The position numbers were made by a program, and so were the translations under genes. A stretch of DNA of 64,000 bases, taken from assembly GCA_005883305.1 (NCBI GenBank), contig VBAC01000001.1:186001-250000 (forward strand), given 5' to 3'. Shown here one piece after another: positions 24,955 through 32,924 of the stretch; position 1 is the stretch's first letter; every line of letters begins with the position of its first letter. The notes below the pieces were generated by a model. It was given only the letters and a program-made list of their open reading frames with translations. It had not been told where the DNA came from and searched no databases. The stretch comes from Alphaproteobacteria bacterium (GTDB lineage: Bacteria; Pseudomonadota; Alphaproteobacteria; Sphingomonadales; Sphingomonadaceae).

Positions 24955-26313
24955 ATGCTCGAGATCGACGACATCCAGCATATCCTGCTGACCCGGACGC
25001 CGGCGCTCACCGGCCGCTATGTCTTCCTCTCCTTCGCGGACGGGGCGAGCGGCCGGGCCTGGCTCGAGGCGATATTGCCGATCGTCCCGTCCGCGGCGAC
25101 GGTCGGCACCAGCGAGGAGGACAGGCGCTGGGTGACGGTCGCCTTCACCGCGAACGGCCTCGAGCGGCTGGGCGTCGGCGAGGCCGATCTCGCCAGCTTC
25201 CCCGACGCCTTCCGCCAGGGCATGGCGGCGCGGGCCGAGGTGCTCGGAGACACCGGCGCCAGCGCCCCGGAGCATTGGGTCGACGGGACGGCGGGCGCCG
25301 ACCTCCACGCCATCGCCATCCTCTTCGCCCGCGACGACGAGGCGCGCGGCCGCGCCGAGCGCGAGCACGACGCTTTGCTGGATCGCCTGCCGGGCGTGAA
25401 GGTCATCTCCAGCCTCCACCTCGAGGCCACGCCGCCCTTCGACCACGCCCACGATCATTTCGGCTATCGCGACCGCCTCTCCCAGCCGGTGATCGAGGGC
25501 ACCGAGGACATTCCCTACAATGGCTGCGGCGGCCCGCTGAAGGCCGGCGAGTTCATCCTCGGCTACCCCGACGAGAGCGGCCAGCCCTATGCCATGCCCG
25601 AGCCCGAGATCCTGTCGCGCAATGGCACCTACATGGCCTATCGCCGGCTTGAGGAGCATGTCGGCCGCTTCCGCGATTTCCTCAAGGAACATGGCGAGAC
25701 GGCGGACGAGCAGGAGCTGATCGCGGCCAAGCTGATGGGCCGCTGGCGCAGCGGCGCCCCGCTGACGCTCTGCCCCGACAAGGACGATGCCGAGCTCGGC
25801 AAGGACCTCGCCCGCAACAACGACTTCAGCTACAAGGAGAAGGACCCGCACGGCTATGCGGTGCCCCTGGGCTCGCACATCCGCCGGATGAACCCGCGCG
25901 ACACGGCGGCGAACATCAACCGCCGCCGCATGATCCGCCGCGGCGCCACCTACGGCTCCCACCTCCCCGAAGGCACGCCCGACGACGGCACGGAGCGCGG
26001 GATCGCCGCCTTCGTCATCTGCGCCAGCCTCGTTCGCCAGTTCGAGTTCGCCCAGAACGTCTGGGTCAACGACAGGAACTTCCACGAGCTCGGCAACGAG
26101 CGCGACCCGATCATCGGCAACCAGGACGGAAGCCTCGAATACAAGATCCCGAAGCGCCCCCTGCGCAAGAAGATCACCGGCCTTCCGGCCTTCACCACCG
26201 TTCGCGGCGGCGCCTATTTCTTCCTGCCCGGCATCCGCGCGCTCCACTGGCTCGCGGGCCTCGGCCGAAGCGCCGAAGCCGCCGCCCCCTCGCTCGAAGG
26301 AGCCCAGCCATGA
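24955..26313 (+). CDS. DyP-type heme peroxidase
   Basis: Dye-decolorising peroxidases use hydrogen peroxide to oxidise dyes, phenols or other substrates. The 452-aa protein has the family marks: FGYRDRLSQPVIEGT, holding the catalytic distal Asp173, the proximal heme ligand region HIRRMNPRD (His308), and RRMIRRGATYG with the distal Arg. In most relatives the residue after the catalytic Asp is Gly (GxxDG). Here it is Arg174. There is no signal peptide or encapsulin-targeting tail. It lies between two unknown genes, overlapping the third by 4 nt. Confidence 0.88.
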   Translation: MLEIDDIQHILLTRTPALTGRYVFLSFADGASGRAWLEAILPIVPSAATVGTSEEDRRWVTVAFTANGLERLGVGEADLASFPDAFRQGMAARAEVLGDTGASAPEHWVDGTAGADLHAIAILFARDDEARGRAEREHDALLDRLPGVKVISSLHLEATPPFDHAHDHFGYRDRLSQPVIEGTEDIPYNGCGGPLKAGEFILGYPDESGQPYAMPEPEILSRNGTYMAYRRLEEHVGRFRDFLKEHGETADEQELIAAKLMGRWRSGAPLTLCPDKDDAELGKDLARNNDFSYKEKDPHGYAVPLGSHIRRMNPRDTAANINRRRMIRRGATYGSHLPEGTPDDGTERGIAAFVICASLVRQFEFAQNVWVNDRNFHELGNERDPIIGNQDGSLEYKIPKRPLRKKITGLPAFTTVRGGAYFFLPGIRALHWLAGLGRSAEAAAPSLEGAQP

Positions 26314-27362
26314 CCAACGCGCGCACCTACAACCAAGCCCATGTCGCCCGCGTCGCCGACGGCAAGCGGCGGATCAGCATCTACTGGACCTGGTCCTATC
26401 CCTGGGAGGTGCAGCGCAGCCCGGCGCTGATAGAGAACCGCTTCTCGACGATGACGGAGGTGCGGAGCGTCCTCTGGCCGGCCTATGAAGGCCCCGAATA
26501 TCAGTTCGGCCATTTCCTCCAGGGCATCGACGGCACGCTCGAGCTGTTCCATGTCTCTGCTTTGAGCTTCCAGCGCGTGGCGGAGGAGGAGACCGGCCAC
26601 CCGGTCGCGGTGTTCCAGCGCGTCGACCAGGCGGGCTTCCGCCAGCTGATCGACGAATCCATCCTCGACGATTGCGACACGATGATGGTCTTCGGCCTCG
26701 ATCACCTTGCGTCGGACCAGAAGGTCGAGCCCGCCGAGATCGCCGCGATCCGCGAATGGCTGAAGCGCGACGGCACCTGCCTCCTGCTCGCCCCGCACCA
26801 CGATGTAGGCTTCACCGACGATTACGATCAGCGCCAGATGGAATATCTCCACCATGGCGACGCCCTCGTCCCCCGCCAGCAGCGCTTCACCGCCTTCACC
26901 CGCGATCTGATGGACGCGTTGAACGTCCCGGTCCGCAATATCTGGGGCCTCAGGCCCGCGCGCGACGAAGGCGGCATCGCCCCGCTGGAAAAGACCGTCG
27001 GCCTCGACGCGCTGGGCCTGCTCCACAACGTCCCGACGCTCAACTTCCACCCCCATCTGCCGCATTACGAGGTGACCGAGCCGGGCAGCGAACGAATCCG
27101 CGTGCTCGCCCGCCAGCCCGTCGAGCTCGGCCGCCCGCACCCCTTCACCACGGGCGGCGAGCGCGCGTTCAACGTCGTCCTGTGGATGCCGCCCGAGGGC
27201 GAGCGGAAGGGGGACATCGTGCTGGTCGATTCGACGCACTTCACGACGTTGTTCGGGGGGACGCAGAGCTTGGAGCGGTTTTGGCGGAATTTGGCGACGA
27301 TGCGCGGGGGCGGGGGTGGGGCGGCGCGGCCCGTGGTGGAGGTGGCGGGGGTTGTGGGTTGA
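26310..27362 (+). CDS. Unknown protein, third gene of the DyP cassette (GATase-like fold suspected)
   Basis: This 350-aa protein overlaps the peroxidase stop by 4 nt. Residues about 125-165 (DDCDTMMVFGLDHLASD... then IREWLKRDGTCLLLAPHHD) look like a class-I glutamine-amidotransferase-like alpha/beta core, in which a strand ends in an acidic or His residue. An N-terminal segment ISIYWTWSYPWEVQ and a late ERAFNVVLWMPP precede a Gly-rich tail (MRGGGGGAARP). I recognise no named family. The tight coupling implies it works with the peroxidase, for example in modifying or binding its substrate. Confidence 0.7.
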   Translation: MTNARTYNQAHVARVADGKRRISIYWTWSYPWEVQRSPALIENRFSTMTEVRSVLWPAYEGPEYQFGHFLQGIDGTLELFHVSALSFQRVAEEETGHPVAVFQRVDQAGFRQLIDESILDDCDTMMVFGLDHLASDQKVEPAEIAAIREWLKRDGTCLLLAPHHDVGFTDDYDQRQMEYLHHGDALVPRQQRFTAFTRDLMDALNVPVRNIWGLRPARDEGGIAPLEKTVGLDALGLLHNVPTLNFHPHLPHYEVTEPGSERIRVLARQPVELGRPHPFTTGGERAFNVVLWMPPEGERKGDIVLVDSTHFTTLFGGTQSLERFWRNLATMRGGGGGAARPVVEVAGVVG

Positions 27363-27452
27363 GAGCGCTACGGTCGCCAGTGAGCGGGGATGAGGAAGAA
27401 GGAGGTGTCCTTAGGCTCTTGTCGACCCAAACGAGCGGCAGGTGCCCGGCGC

Positions 27453-27914
27453 CTAACGAAAGAAATTCTCTGGCCAGAGGCGATCTGGCAGGCGTCGGCG
27501 GATTAGATCAGCAGCCTGTTGATATCCGCGGACCTCGAGCTCCCTCAGGAAGTGTGGCCACGGAGGTATGTTGCTTCGATAAACATTAGAGGAGGACGTG
27601 GACATGCCGCCTCCTTGAGAGCTTGAAAGCCCCCCATACTGGCTAGTTGAAAGTCCTCCATACTGCGAAGTCGAAAGTCCACCATATTGGGAAGTCGACA
27701 GCCCCCCATATTGGCTTGTCGACAAACCCCCGTATTGTGAGGTCGACATACCGCCATATTGAGATGTTGAGAGGCCGCCATACTGAGAGGTGGACGCCCC
27801 TCCATATTGCGACGTGGACATTCCCCCATATTGGGAGGTCGATAAGCCGCCGCCTTGTGCTGTGCTGAGATTGCGCGGCCAAGTGCACAGGCTCGGAATA
27901 TCGGGTCTCGCCAT
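27453..27914 (-). CDS. Octapeptide-repeat protein with a conserved C-terminal tail
   Basis: This 153-aa protein starts at ATG 27914 with AAGG upstream. After 15 residues it has eleven tandem octapeptides of the form (L/M/A)STSQYGG (residues 16-103), with slightly degenerate first and last copies. A non-repetitive tail follows (SNIPPWPHFLRELEVRGYQ and ADLIRRRLP) and the protein ends near WPENFF. Similar short Gly-rich repeat proteins with a PPW-type C-terminal helix domain exist as uncharacterised bacterial families. I know no function. It has no signal peptide and is AT-richer than the core genes. It lies beside a restriction-modification pair. Confidence 0.7.
   Translation of the reverse strand: MARPDIPSLCTWPRNLSTAQGGGLSTSQYGGMSTSQYGGASTSQYGGLSTSQYGGMSTSQYGGLSTSQYGGLSTSQYGGLSTSQYGGLSTSQYGGLSSSQGGGMSTSSSNVYRSNIPPWPHFLRELEVRGYQQAADLIRRRLPDRLWPENFFR
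27606..27869 (-). repeat. 24-bp minisatellite, eleven units, inside the octapeptide-repeat gene
   Basis: The DNA encoding the repeats consists of eleven in-frame 24-bp units, each with a CCATATTG-type core (as read on the plus strand) and variable third positions. Synonymous differences between units show that the amino acids have been kept while the DNA drifted, so selection acts on the protein. Unit number could change by slippage without a frameshift. Confidence 0.85.
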
Positions 27915-28069
27915 CGGAGCCTTCTAGCGGCAGGGTCGCCATGACGAAAGCCATCGACCTGGAAACATCGAATTAGTCTGCCTCAACGGTAAACCGCTTT
28001 GTTCTGCTAGATTCGACTTGGGTCCGCGAGGCGCGAATAAGCCCACTTAGAGCGCATCTCAATCTGGGC

Positions 28070-28084
28070 GGCTAACGGTTAGCC
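28070..28084. promoter_or_regulatory. 15-bp perfect palindrome upstream of the methyltransferase
   Basis: GGCTAAC-G-GTTAGCC lies about 90 bp before the methyltransferase start, in the 261-bp gap after the octapeptide-repeat gene. Restriction-modification promoters often carry palindromic control sites, and it could also be a hairpin. I see no C-protein gene. The rest of this gap is AT-richer and has no ORF with a good start. Confidence 0.35.
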
Positions 28085-28175
28085 TGCTAAGGTGGGATGA
28101 CGCAGCCGAGGTTGCGCGCCACCCTGCCCGGAGGGGGTGCGGAGCGAGTCATTTAGGAAGAGAATTCGGAACGTG

Positions 28176-29183
28176 ATGGACGATCAGCTTGGCACCAAGG
28201 AACGCGCTCCTCGTAATCGGACGATCACCCTCACCGACAAGGATCGAAGCTGCCTTCGGCAGAGGCTTTTGACGCCTGAGATGCTACCGCATTCTCCTGA
28301 GGACTGCACCATTTTGGGTGATTGCTTCGACTTGGCTTCTCGTCTTCCAAAGAGAGCCGTTGACCTCCTTGTCCTCGACCCACCCTACAATCTGAACAAG
28401 CGCTTTGGGGACAACACGTTCTCAAGACGCCCAGTCAACGAATACACCGATTGGCTTGGGTCTGTGTTGGATGCGCTACTGCCGCTCGTGAAATCCACTG
28501 GTACGATTTACATTTGCGGTGATTGGCACACTTCCGCGTCGATTTTTGAAGTGGCGTCTAGCCGCCTTCGGATACGCAACCGCATTACGTGGGAACGTGA
28601 AAAGGGGCGAGGTGCGAAATCGAACTGGAAGAATTCAAGCGAGGATATTTGGTTCTGCACCGTCGGTGACGAGTTTACGTTTAACGTAGAGACCGTGAAG
28701 CTGCGCCGGAAGGTGATAGCCCCTTATCGCAATGGCGATGGCTCACCGAAGGATTGGGCGGAAACGCTCGACGGCAATTTCCGCGACACTCATCCTTCCA
28801 ATATGTGGACGGATATCACGATACCGTTTTGGTCGATGCCCGAGAACACTGACCATCCGACTCAGAAGAGCGAGAAGCTGCTCGCCAGGCTCATTCTGGC
28901 AAGTTCGAATCGGGGTGACTTGGTGCTTGATCCGTTCCTCGGTAGCGGGACCACCTCCGTCGTCGCCAGCAAATTGGGAAGGCGTTACATTGGGATTGAA
29001 GCCGTGGAAGAGTATGCCCTTCTGGCTGAGTGGCGCCTGCAACATGCAGAGCAGGAGCGTGGTATCCAAGGCTATGCCGACGGCGTCTTTTGGGAACGCA
29101 ACACACTCAACACAATCAACGATCGGGCGCGGCGAAATTCTTCAGCCTCACTTTCTGATGATGAATGCAATCTACTGATCTAG
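28176..29183 (+). CDS. Site-specific DNA methyltransferase (beta-class, N6-adenine or N4-cytosine)
   Basis: This SAM-dependent enzyme protects DNA by methylating an exocyclic amino group. The catalytic motif IV DPPYNL is at 28377-28394. The target-recognition region follows (about residues 100-220), and the SAM motif I, DPFLGSGTT, is at 28929-28955. This order defines the beta class. A GTG at 28137 would add 13 residues. ATG 28176 has GGAA upstream and is preferred. Base composition is clearly AT-richer than the neighbours, and codon use is relaxed, which points to transfer. It converges with the probable endonuclease. Confidence 0.85.
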   Translation: MDDQLGTKERAPRNRTITLTDKDRSCLRQRLLTPEMLPHSPEDCTILGDCFDLASRLPKRAVDLLVLDPPYNLNKRFGDNTFSRRPVNEYTDWLGSVLDALLPLVKSTGTIYICGDWHTSASIFEVASSRLRIRNRITWEREKGRGAKSNWKNSSEDIWFCTVGDEFTFNVETVKLRRKVIAPYRNGDGSPKDWAETLDGNFRDTHPSNMWTDITIPFWSMPENTDHPTQKSEKLLARLILASSNRGDLVLDPFLGSGTTSVVASKLGRRYIGIEAVEEYALLAEWRLQHAEQERGIQGYADGVFWERNTLNTINDRARRNSSASLSDDECNLLI

Positions 29184-29190
29184 CCTTTCG

Positions 29191-30291
29191 TCACAGCCCA
29201 AGAAGCCTGTCGAGAAACGAGTGCGCGCGATCTAGGTCCACGAGCGGGTGATAGTCGGGTGCGCTGGCACGTCCAAATTGCCCAGAGAGTTGGGTGACGC
29301 CCCTTGAGGTTCTGCCGGCCCAGTGGTGTTGGAGCCCAGTAGCCTCGAGTAGCGCACTCTCTAATACGGGTAGAAGCCTAGCGGATACGCTACCTGCTTG
29401 GATATCCACGCCTATCATGAAGAAGGCGAAGACAGATCCCGGCTCCGCCAGAAACGTCAGCATCTTATCGATGTTATAAGCCTTCGGCGCTGACGCCCGA
29501 TCCAACAGCTTCGTTTTAATGTCGATTACCAGACGACCGTCACCCAAGGGTCGAACCAAGTCGCCCAAGTCGTGCGCGTTGGCAACACCGGTTAGCAGCT
29601 GCTCAATGGCATTCCCGCGAAGATTCACATTTTCGATCTGAGCAGCCTGGAGAATCGCCGCCCTTTGGCCGTGGACAAGCTCGCAGAGCTCGCGCTCGAC
29701 TTCCTGAAACTGTGGTGCAGTCAACGCGGCAGCGGCGCGTTCCGCCGCTGCCATGATGACGGCCTTATCGGCATCGCGGAGCCGAAAGCGGTTGTCCCGC
29801 CCGACAATCGCGTTGGTTGATTCAACAAGGCGCTCTATGTTTTCCTCCCAAGTGAAGGCAGAATGTAGAGCAAAAAGCGCCTCAAAATGCTCCGGAGTAT
29901 TGGGCAGGCCCTCATACAAGCTCATGATGTCAGTGCCGTTGAAACTCCCTTTGATATTGTCCGACCGAAGCTGAAGCGAGCTATGGCTGATTTTCTTCAG
30001 GAACGAAGTATTGGCGAGAAGAAAGTCAACTCTATCCGGCCGAACAACCACAATAACGAATGGCTGGACGTCATATGCTTGGAGGGCTGACAGAGACAAA
30101 ACTGTGTTCGAGAATGAGCCAGTACGAGCTTCGGAGAATCGAAAGGCGAACCCATTGGCGATCAGAACGCTCCGGGCTTTGATAGGCTCAAAAGCCTCGC
30201 TGAACGCGGCCTGGAGAAATGCCTTATCGGCGTTCGGATTTTCAGCCTTTAGGGCGCGTATAAAATCTATCGAATCAAAGAGGGCTTGCAT
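29191..30291 (-). CDS. Probable type II restriction endonuclease (PD-(D/E)xK)
   Basis: This 366-aa protein is convergent with the methyltransferase, with 7 bp between their stops, and shares its AT-rich composition. Near residues 235-260 it has DLVRPLGDGRLVIDIKTKL, a fit to the nuclease pattern of a metal-binding Asp followed by hydrophobic-D-x-K (VIDIKTK). The N-terminal half (ALFDSIDFIRALK..., VLIANGFAFRF) and the following AYNIDKMLTFLAEPGSVFAFFMIGVD strand-helix elements are consistent with a core nuclease domain. I infer that it is the cognate restriction enzyme. The recognition sequence is unknown. Confidence 0.65.
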   Translation of the reverse strand: MQALFDSIDFIRALKAENPNADKAFLQAAFSEAFEPIKARSVLIANGFAFRFSEARTGSFSNTVLSLSALQAYDVQPFVIVVVRPDRVDFLLANTSFLKKISHSSLQLRSDNIKGSFNGTDIMSLYEGLPNTPEHFEALFALHSAFTWEENIERLVESTNAIVGRDNRFRLRDADKAVIMAAAERAAAALTAPQFQEVERELCELVHGQRAAILQAAQIENVNLRGNAIEQLLTGVANAHDLGDLVRPLGDGRLVIDIKTKLLDRASAPKAYNIDKMLTFLAEPGSVFAFFMIGVDIQAGSVSARLLPVLESALLEATGLQHHWAGRTSRGVTQLSGQFGRASAPDYHPLVDLDRAHSFLDRLLGL

Positions 30292-30481
30292 CCAAGCAAA
30301 GGAGCATGTCCAGGTGGAGCGATCAATCTTCGCATCGCAAGGTTCGGAACCTGCGATTGAGCGCCTACAATGGGTGCAAGCCGAAAATCTGTGAACAAAC
30401 CAGAAACAATCTCTTTCCTACAGCCCCTCCGATAGGGCATAAACTGGCCTGTTGACCCCGACTCGAGGAGACCCGCCCCTT

Positions 30482-31060
30482 TGCCTGTCCTGAGCCTGTC
30501 GAAGCGGCCTGTCCTGAGCTTAGCCTGCCTTGGCGAAGGCCGGGGTCGAAGCACCCTTTCCGCGCCTTCACCGCATGGCGGCAGCGGCGCTTTCGGGCGG
30601 GAAGAAAGAGCCTGTCCTGAGCGAGGCCGAAACGCACCTCTCGGCAACCCTCAACTTCCTCAACTTCGTCGTCCCTTGGGACGGCGAAGCCTGTCCTGAG
30701 CGATGTCGAAGGATCGCACGCATCGCGACGAACCCCGGACCACGATCCGGGGTCCATCCCATCGCGACGAATCCCGGGCCTCGACCGGGGTCCAGATCGT
30801 CGCGCGGAGCAGCCCGCTTCAGCGAAAAGCGACACGGAAGGTTCGGGATTTTCTTGCTCCATGGAAGCGGAAACTTCGGAAACTTCCGGCCAAGCCGCAC
30901 CTGAGCAGCGCGCAGCGCAGCGATGGAGGCGGCGCCGGTCCGGCCCGGGCCCCGCGAAAGTACTACTTTCGTGGGAACCCCGACGGGTCCGCTCCGCGGA
31001 ACCCGATCTTCAGCCTGTCGCGGACCCGATCCGGGATCACGCGACAATTGTCGCGTGGCG
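30482..31060. repeat. Repeat-rich intergenic block
   Basis: The 789-bp gap between the endonuclease and the next gene holds no convincing gene. It contains at least four copies of a CCTGTCCTGAGC element (30485, 30510, 30615, 30691), usually followed by a variant of GTCGAAG. Two CCCGG-hairpin units with GGGGTCCATCC/GGGGTCCAGATC lie at about 30726-30800, and a perfect 20-bp palindrome at 31038-31057. These are mobile-looking or hairpin-forming intergenic elements. The overlapping ORFs here are low-complexity shadows. Confidence 0.7.
31038..31057. other. Perfect 20-bp palindrome
   Basis: CACGCGACAATTGTCGCGTG reads identically on both strands. It lies 24 bp downstream of the stop of the Gly/Tyr-rich paralogue 2 (transcribed leftward), so it could be a transcription-end hairpin or a dimeric protein site. 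There is no T-run after it in the leftward direction. Confidence 0.45.
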
Positions 31061-31080
31061 GAGCCTTCGCCTCCGCGCCG

Positions 31081-31644
31081 TCAATCGTCCCGGAGATCGT
31101 CCTTCGATATCCCGCTCGGGACCGGAACGCCGGCTCCGCGATAGTGCCGGGGGCAATCGCTGTTCGCCGGAACCGCCGAGCCGTCCGGACAGGTCTGCAT
31201 CGGATCGGCCGGGGGAGGCGCGATCGCCGGCTGCTCGATCACGGGCGCCTGGTAGGGGACCGGGACCTGGATATAATGGTCCTGGTGGCGATTGGCGGCG
31301 ATCGCCGCGCCGATCAGCACGCCGGTCGCCAGGGCCGCTCCGCCATAGCCGTAATAGCCGCCATAATAGGCCGGGTAGGGGGGATAGAAGTAGCCGTAGC
31401 CGGGATAGGCATAAGCCGGGTAGCCGTAGCCATAGCCGTAAGCGGGATAGCCGTAGCGCCCGTATCCGCCCCGGTAGCCGTATCCGCCCCGGTAGCCGTA
31501 GCCTCGATAGCCGTAGCCGCCGCCGCGATAGCCGCCGCCATGATAGCCGCCGTGATAACCGCGCTGGGCAAGCGCCTCGTGCGGGACCAGGATCAGCAGG
31601 CCGGCGAGGGCGAGGCCGGCGATACGGGGCAGCTTGCTGGGCAT
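31081..31644 (-). CDS. Secreted Gly/Tyr-rich low-complexity protein (paralogue 2)
   Basis: This 187-aa protein begins at ATG 31644, with AAGGA eight bases upstream. The in-frame ATG 31650 is too close to that site. It has a signal peptide (LPRIAGLALAGLLILVPHEALAQ) and a Gly/Tyr/Arg repeat region (RGGYGYRGGYG, YPAYGYGYGYPAYAYPGYGY). A small hydrophobic stretch (AALATGVLIGAAIAA) follows, and then MQTCPDGSAVPANSDCP near the C-terminus. It is clearly paralogous to the 20482-21282 protein, with the same order and the same two Cys. The function is unknown. Confidence 0.7.
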   Translation of the reverse strand: MPSKLPRIAGLALAGLLILVPHEALAQRGYHGGYHGGGYRGGGYGYRGYGYRGGYGYRGGYGRYGYPAYGYGYGYPAYAYPGYGYFYPPYPAYYGGYYGYGGAALATGVLIGAAIAANRHQDHYIQVPVPYQAPVIEQPAIAPPPADPMQTCPDGSAVPANSDCPRHYRGAGVPVPSGISKDDLRDD

Positions 31645-31762
31645 GGGCATCGTCCTTTGCGCGTCGGTCCGCACCCTTTGGACGCGGGCGCCGGAGCGGA
31701 TCCGCCCGGCCCGCGCGCGGCGGGCCCAGGCTCGGCTGCGCTATCCCACGGCGGCCCGTTCG

Positions 31763-31784
31763 GCGCTATCGGGGAACATCCCGA
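31763..31784. promoter_or_regulatory. Conserved 22-bp upstream element, copy 2
   Basis: GCGCTATCGGGG followed by AACATCCCGA differs from copy 1 (21404-21425) at one base. It is 119 bp upstream of paralogue 2, against 122 bp for copy 1. Because the surrounding sequence is not conserved between the two loci, the element itself appears to be under selection. Confidence 0.5.
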
Positions 31785-31840
31785 GCCATTGGTAAGGAAT
31801 ATCCGCCGGTCGGGCGCGCGGGCGCGGCTTTCTCCCTCCT

Positions 31841-31917
31841 CGTCATTGCGAGCGAAGCGCGGCAATCCAGAGCGGCGTTGGAGGCGGGTAGATTGCTTCG
31901 CTTCGCTCGCAATGACG
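31841..31917. repeat. Palindromic intergenic repeat, CGTCATTGCGAGCG family
   Basis: The left arm CGTCATTGCGAGCGAAGC is inverted at the right as GCTTCGCTCGCAATGACG, with about 40 bp between that contains a near-palindromic GCAATC/GATTGC pair. The unit lies between the upstream region of the Gly/Tyr-rich gene and the EVE gene. It is a widely seen type of bacterial intergenic repeat with no coding capacity. Confidence 0.82.
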
Positions 31918-31928
31918 GGAAAGTAAGG

Positions 31929-32330
31929 TCAGCCGGTGGCCATCCTCAACACCGTCTCCCATTCCTCGTCCCGCACCGGCGCCACCGACAGCCGCGACTG
32001 GCGGATCAGCTCCATCGCCGCGAGGCCCGGCTCGGCCTTGATCTCGGCGAGGGTCACCGGCCGCTCGAGCGCGCGCACCGGCTCGACCCGAACGCTGACC
32101 CACGCGCCGTCCTTGGGGTCCGGCCGGGGATCGCTCGCGATGCGCATGATTCCGACCACCGCCTTGTCGGACATGCTGTGATAGAGGAAGGCCTCGTCGC
32201 CCGGCTTCATCGCCCTGAGGTGAAGCCGCGCCGCGTTGTTGCGCACGCCGTCCCATTCGGTGCCGCCGTCGCGCACCAGATCCGCCCAGCCATAGCTTTC
32301 GGGCTCCGATTTCATCAGCCACCTGGCCAT
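31929..32330 (-). CDS. EVE domain protein
   Basis: This 133-aa protein consists of a single EVE domain (PUA-like fold). It begins with the typical MARWLMKSEPESYGW, then VRNNAARLHLRAMKPGDEAFLYHS and a late ELIRQSRLSVAPV. EVE domains are thought to bind modified bases in DNA or RNA. ATG 32330 is the family start. The longer upstream frame is a shadow of the divergent lipoprotein gene. It is not next to a modification system, though a methyltransferase lies 2.7 kb away. Confidence 0.9.
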   Translation of the reverse strand: MARWLMKSEPESYGWADLVRDGGTEWDGVRNNAARLHLRAMKPGDEAFLYHSMSDKAVVGIMRIASDPRPDPKDGAWVSVRVEPVRALERPVTLAEIKAEPGLAAMELIRQSRLSVAPVRDEEWETVLRMATG

Positions 32331-32390
32331 CGCGCGCAAGTCCCTCTCAAGCCATTCCCATGCGCTCGCGCTACGGCTAAATCCGACGCG

Positions 32391-32924
32391 ATGAAAGCCC
32401 GCGCCGCGCTCCTCTTCCCGCTTCTGATGCTGGCCGGCTGCGGCGAGCGGGCGACGCAGAATCGCGGCGCCGAGGGCTCGACCACGCCGCCCTACGTGCG
32501 CGACGACAGCGATGCGACGGTCCTCGGCCAGCTCGAGGCGCCGGTGCGCGTCGGCGAGCTCGGCCCGAGCTTCGCCGCCTGCAACGCCCATGGCGCGATC
32601 CGCCAGCGAGGCGCCCCGGCGCCGCTCCCGGTCCGCGCCGCGCCGTTCGACGCCGCCGGCGAGATCGACCGGCTCGATCCCGCGGCCGAATTCTTCATCT
32701 GCACGCGAAGCCAGGACGAGAGCTGGTTCGGAATCGTCTACGACGAGGGCGGCCGCGCCACCGCCCGCTGCGGGGTCGATTCGCCCTCTCCCCGGCGCCG
32801 CGCCTATCTCGGCCCGTGCGCCGCGGGCTGGGTGCCGAGCGCCCGGGTGAGGCTCCAATCCGGGGTGCCCCGGGCTGCGGATTCGGCTGAAAGAGCGGGG
32901 GATTCGCCAGCGCCGAAACAGTGA
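32391..32924 (+). CDS. Putative lipoprotein of unknown function
   Basis: This 177-aa protein has a lipoprotein signal: KARAALLFPLLMLAGCG, with lipobox LAGC. The mature part contains several cysteines (FAACNAHG, FFICTRSQ, ARCGVDS, LGPCAAGW) and a pattern resembling a small beta domain near the C-terminus (SWFGIVYDEGG ... CAAGWVPSARVRL), which fits a bacterial SH3-like fold. I do not recognise the family. It diverges from the EVE gene across a 60-bp gap. Confidence 0.7.
   Translation: MKARAALLFPLLMLAGCGERATQNRGAEGSTTPPYVRDDSDATVLGQLEAPVRVGELGPSFAACNAHGAIRQRGAPAPLPVRAAPFDAAGEIDRLDPAAEFFICTRSQDESWFGIVYDEGGRATARCGVDSPSPRRRAYLGPCAAGWVPSARVRLQSGVPRAADSAERAGDSPAPKQ

Noticed and set aside
27600-27870. 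Possible CRISPR array
   Set aside because: The 24-bp units are head-to-tail with no spacers, and they encode an in-frame octapeptide. No cas genes are present.
30861-32924. 687-codon plus-strand frame across the repeat block and EVE gene
   Set aside because: It runs over repeats, the antisense of two real genes and then the lipoprotein gene. Only the last 178 codons, from ATG 32391, are real.
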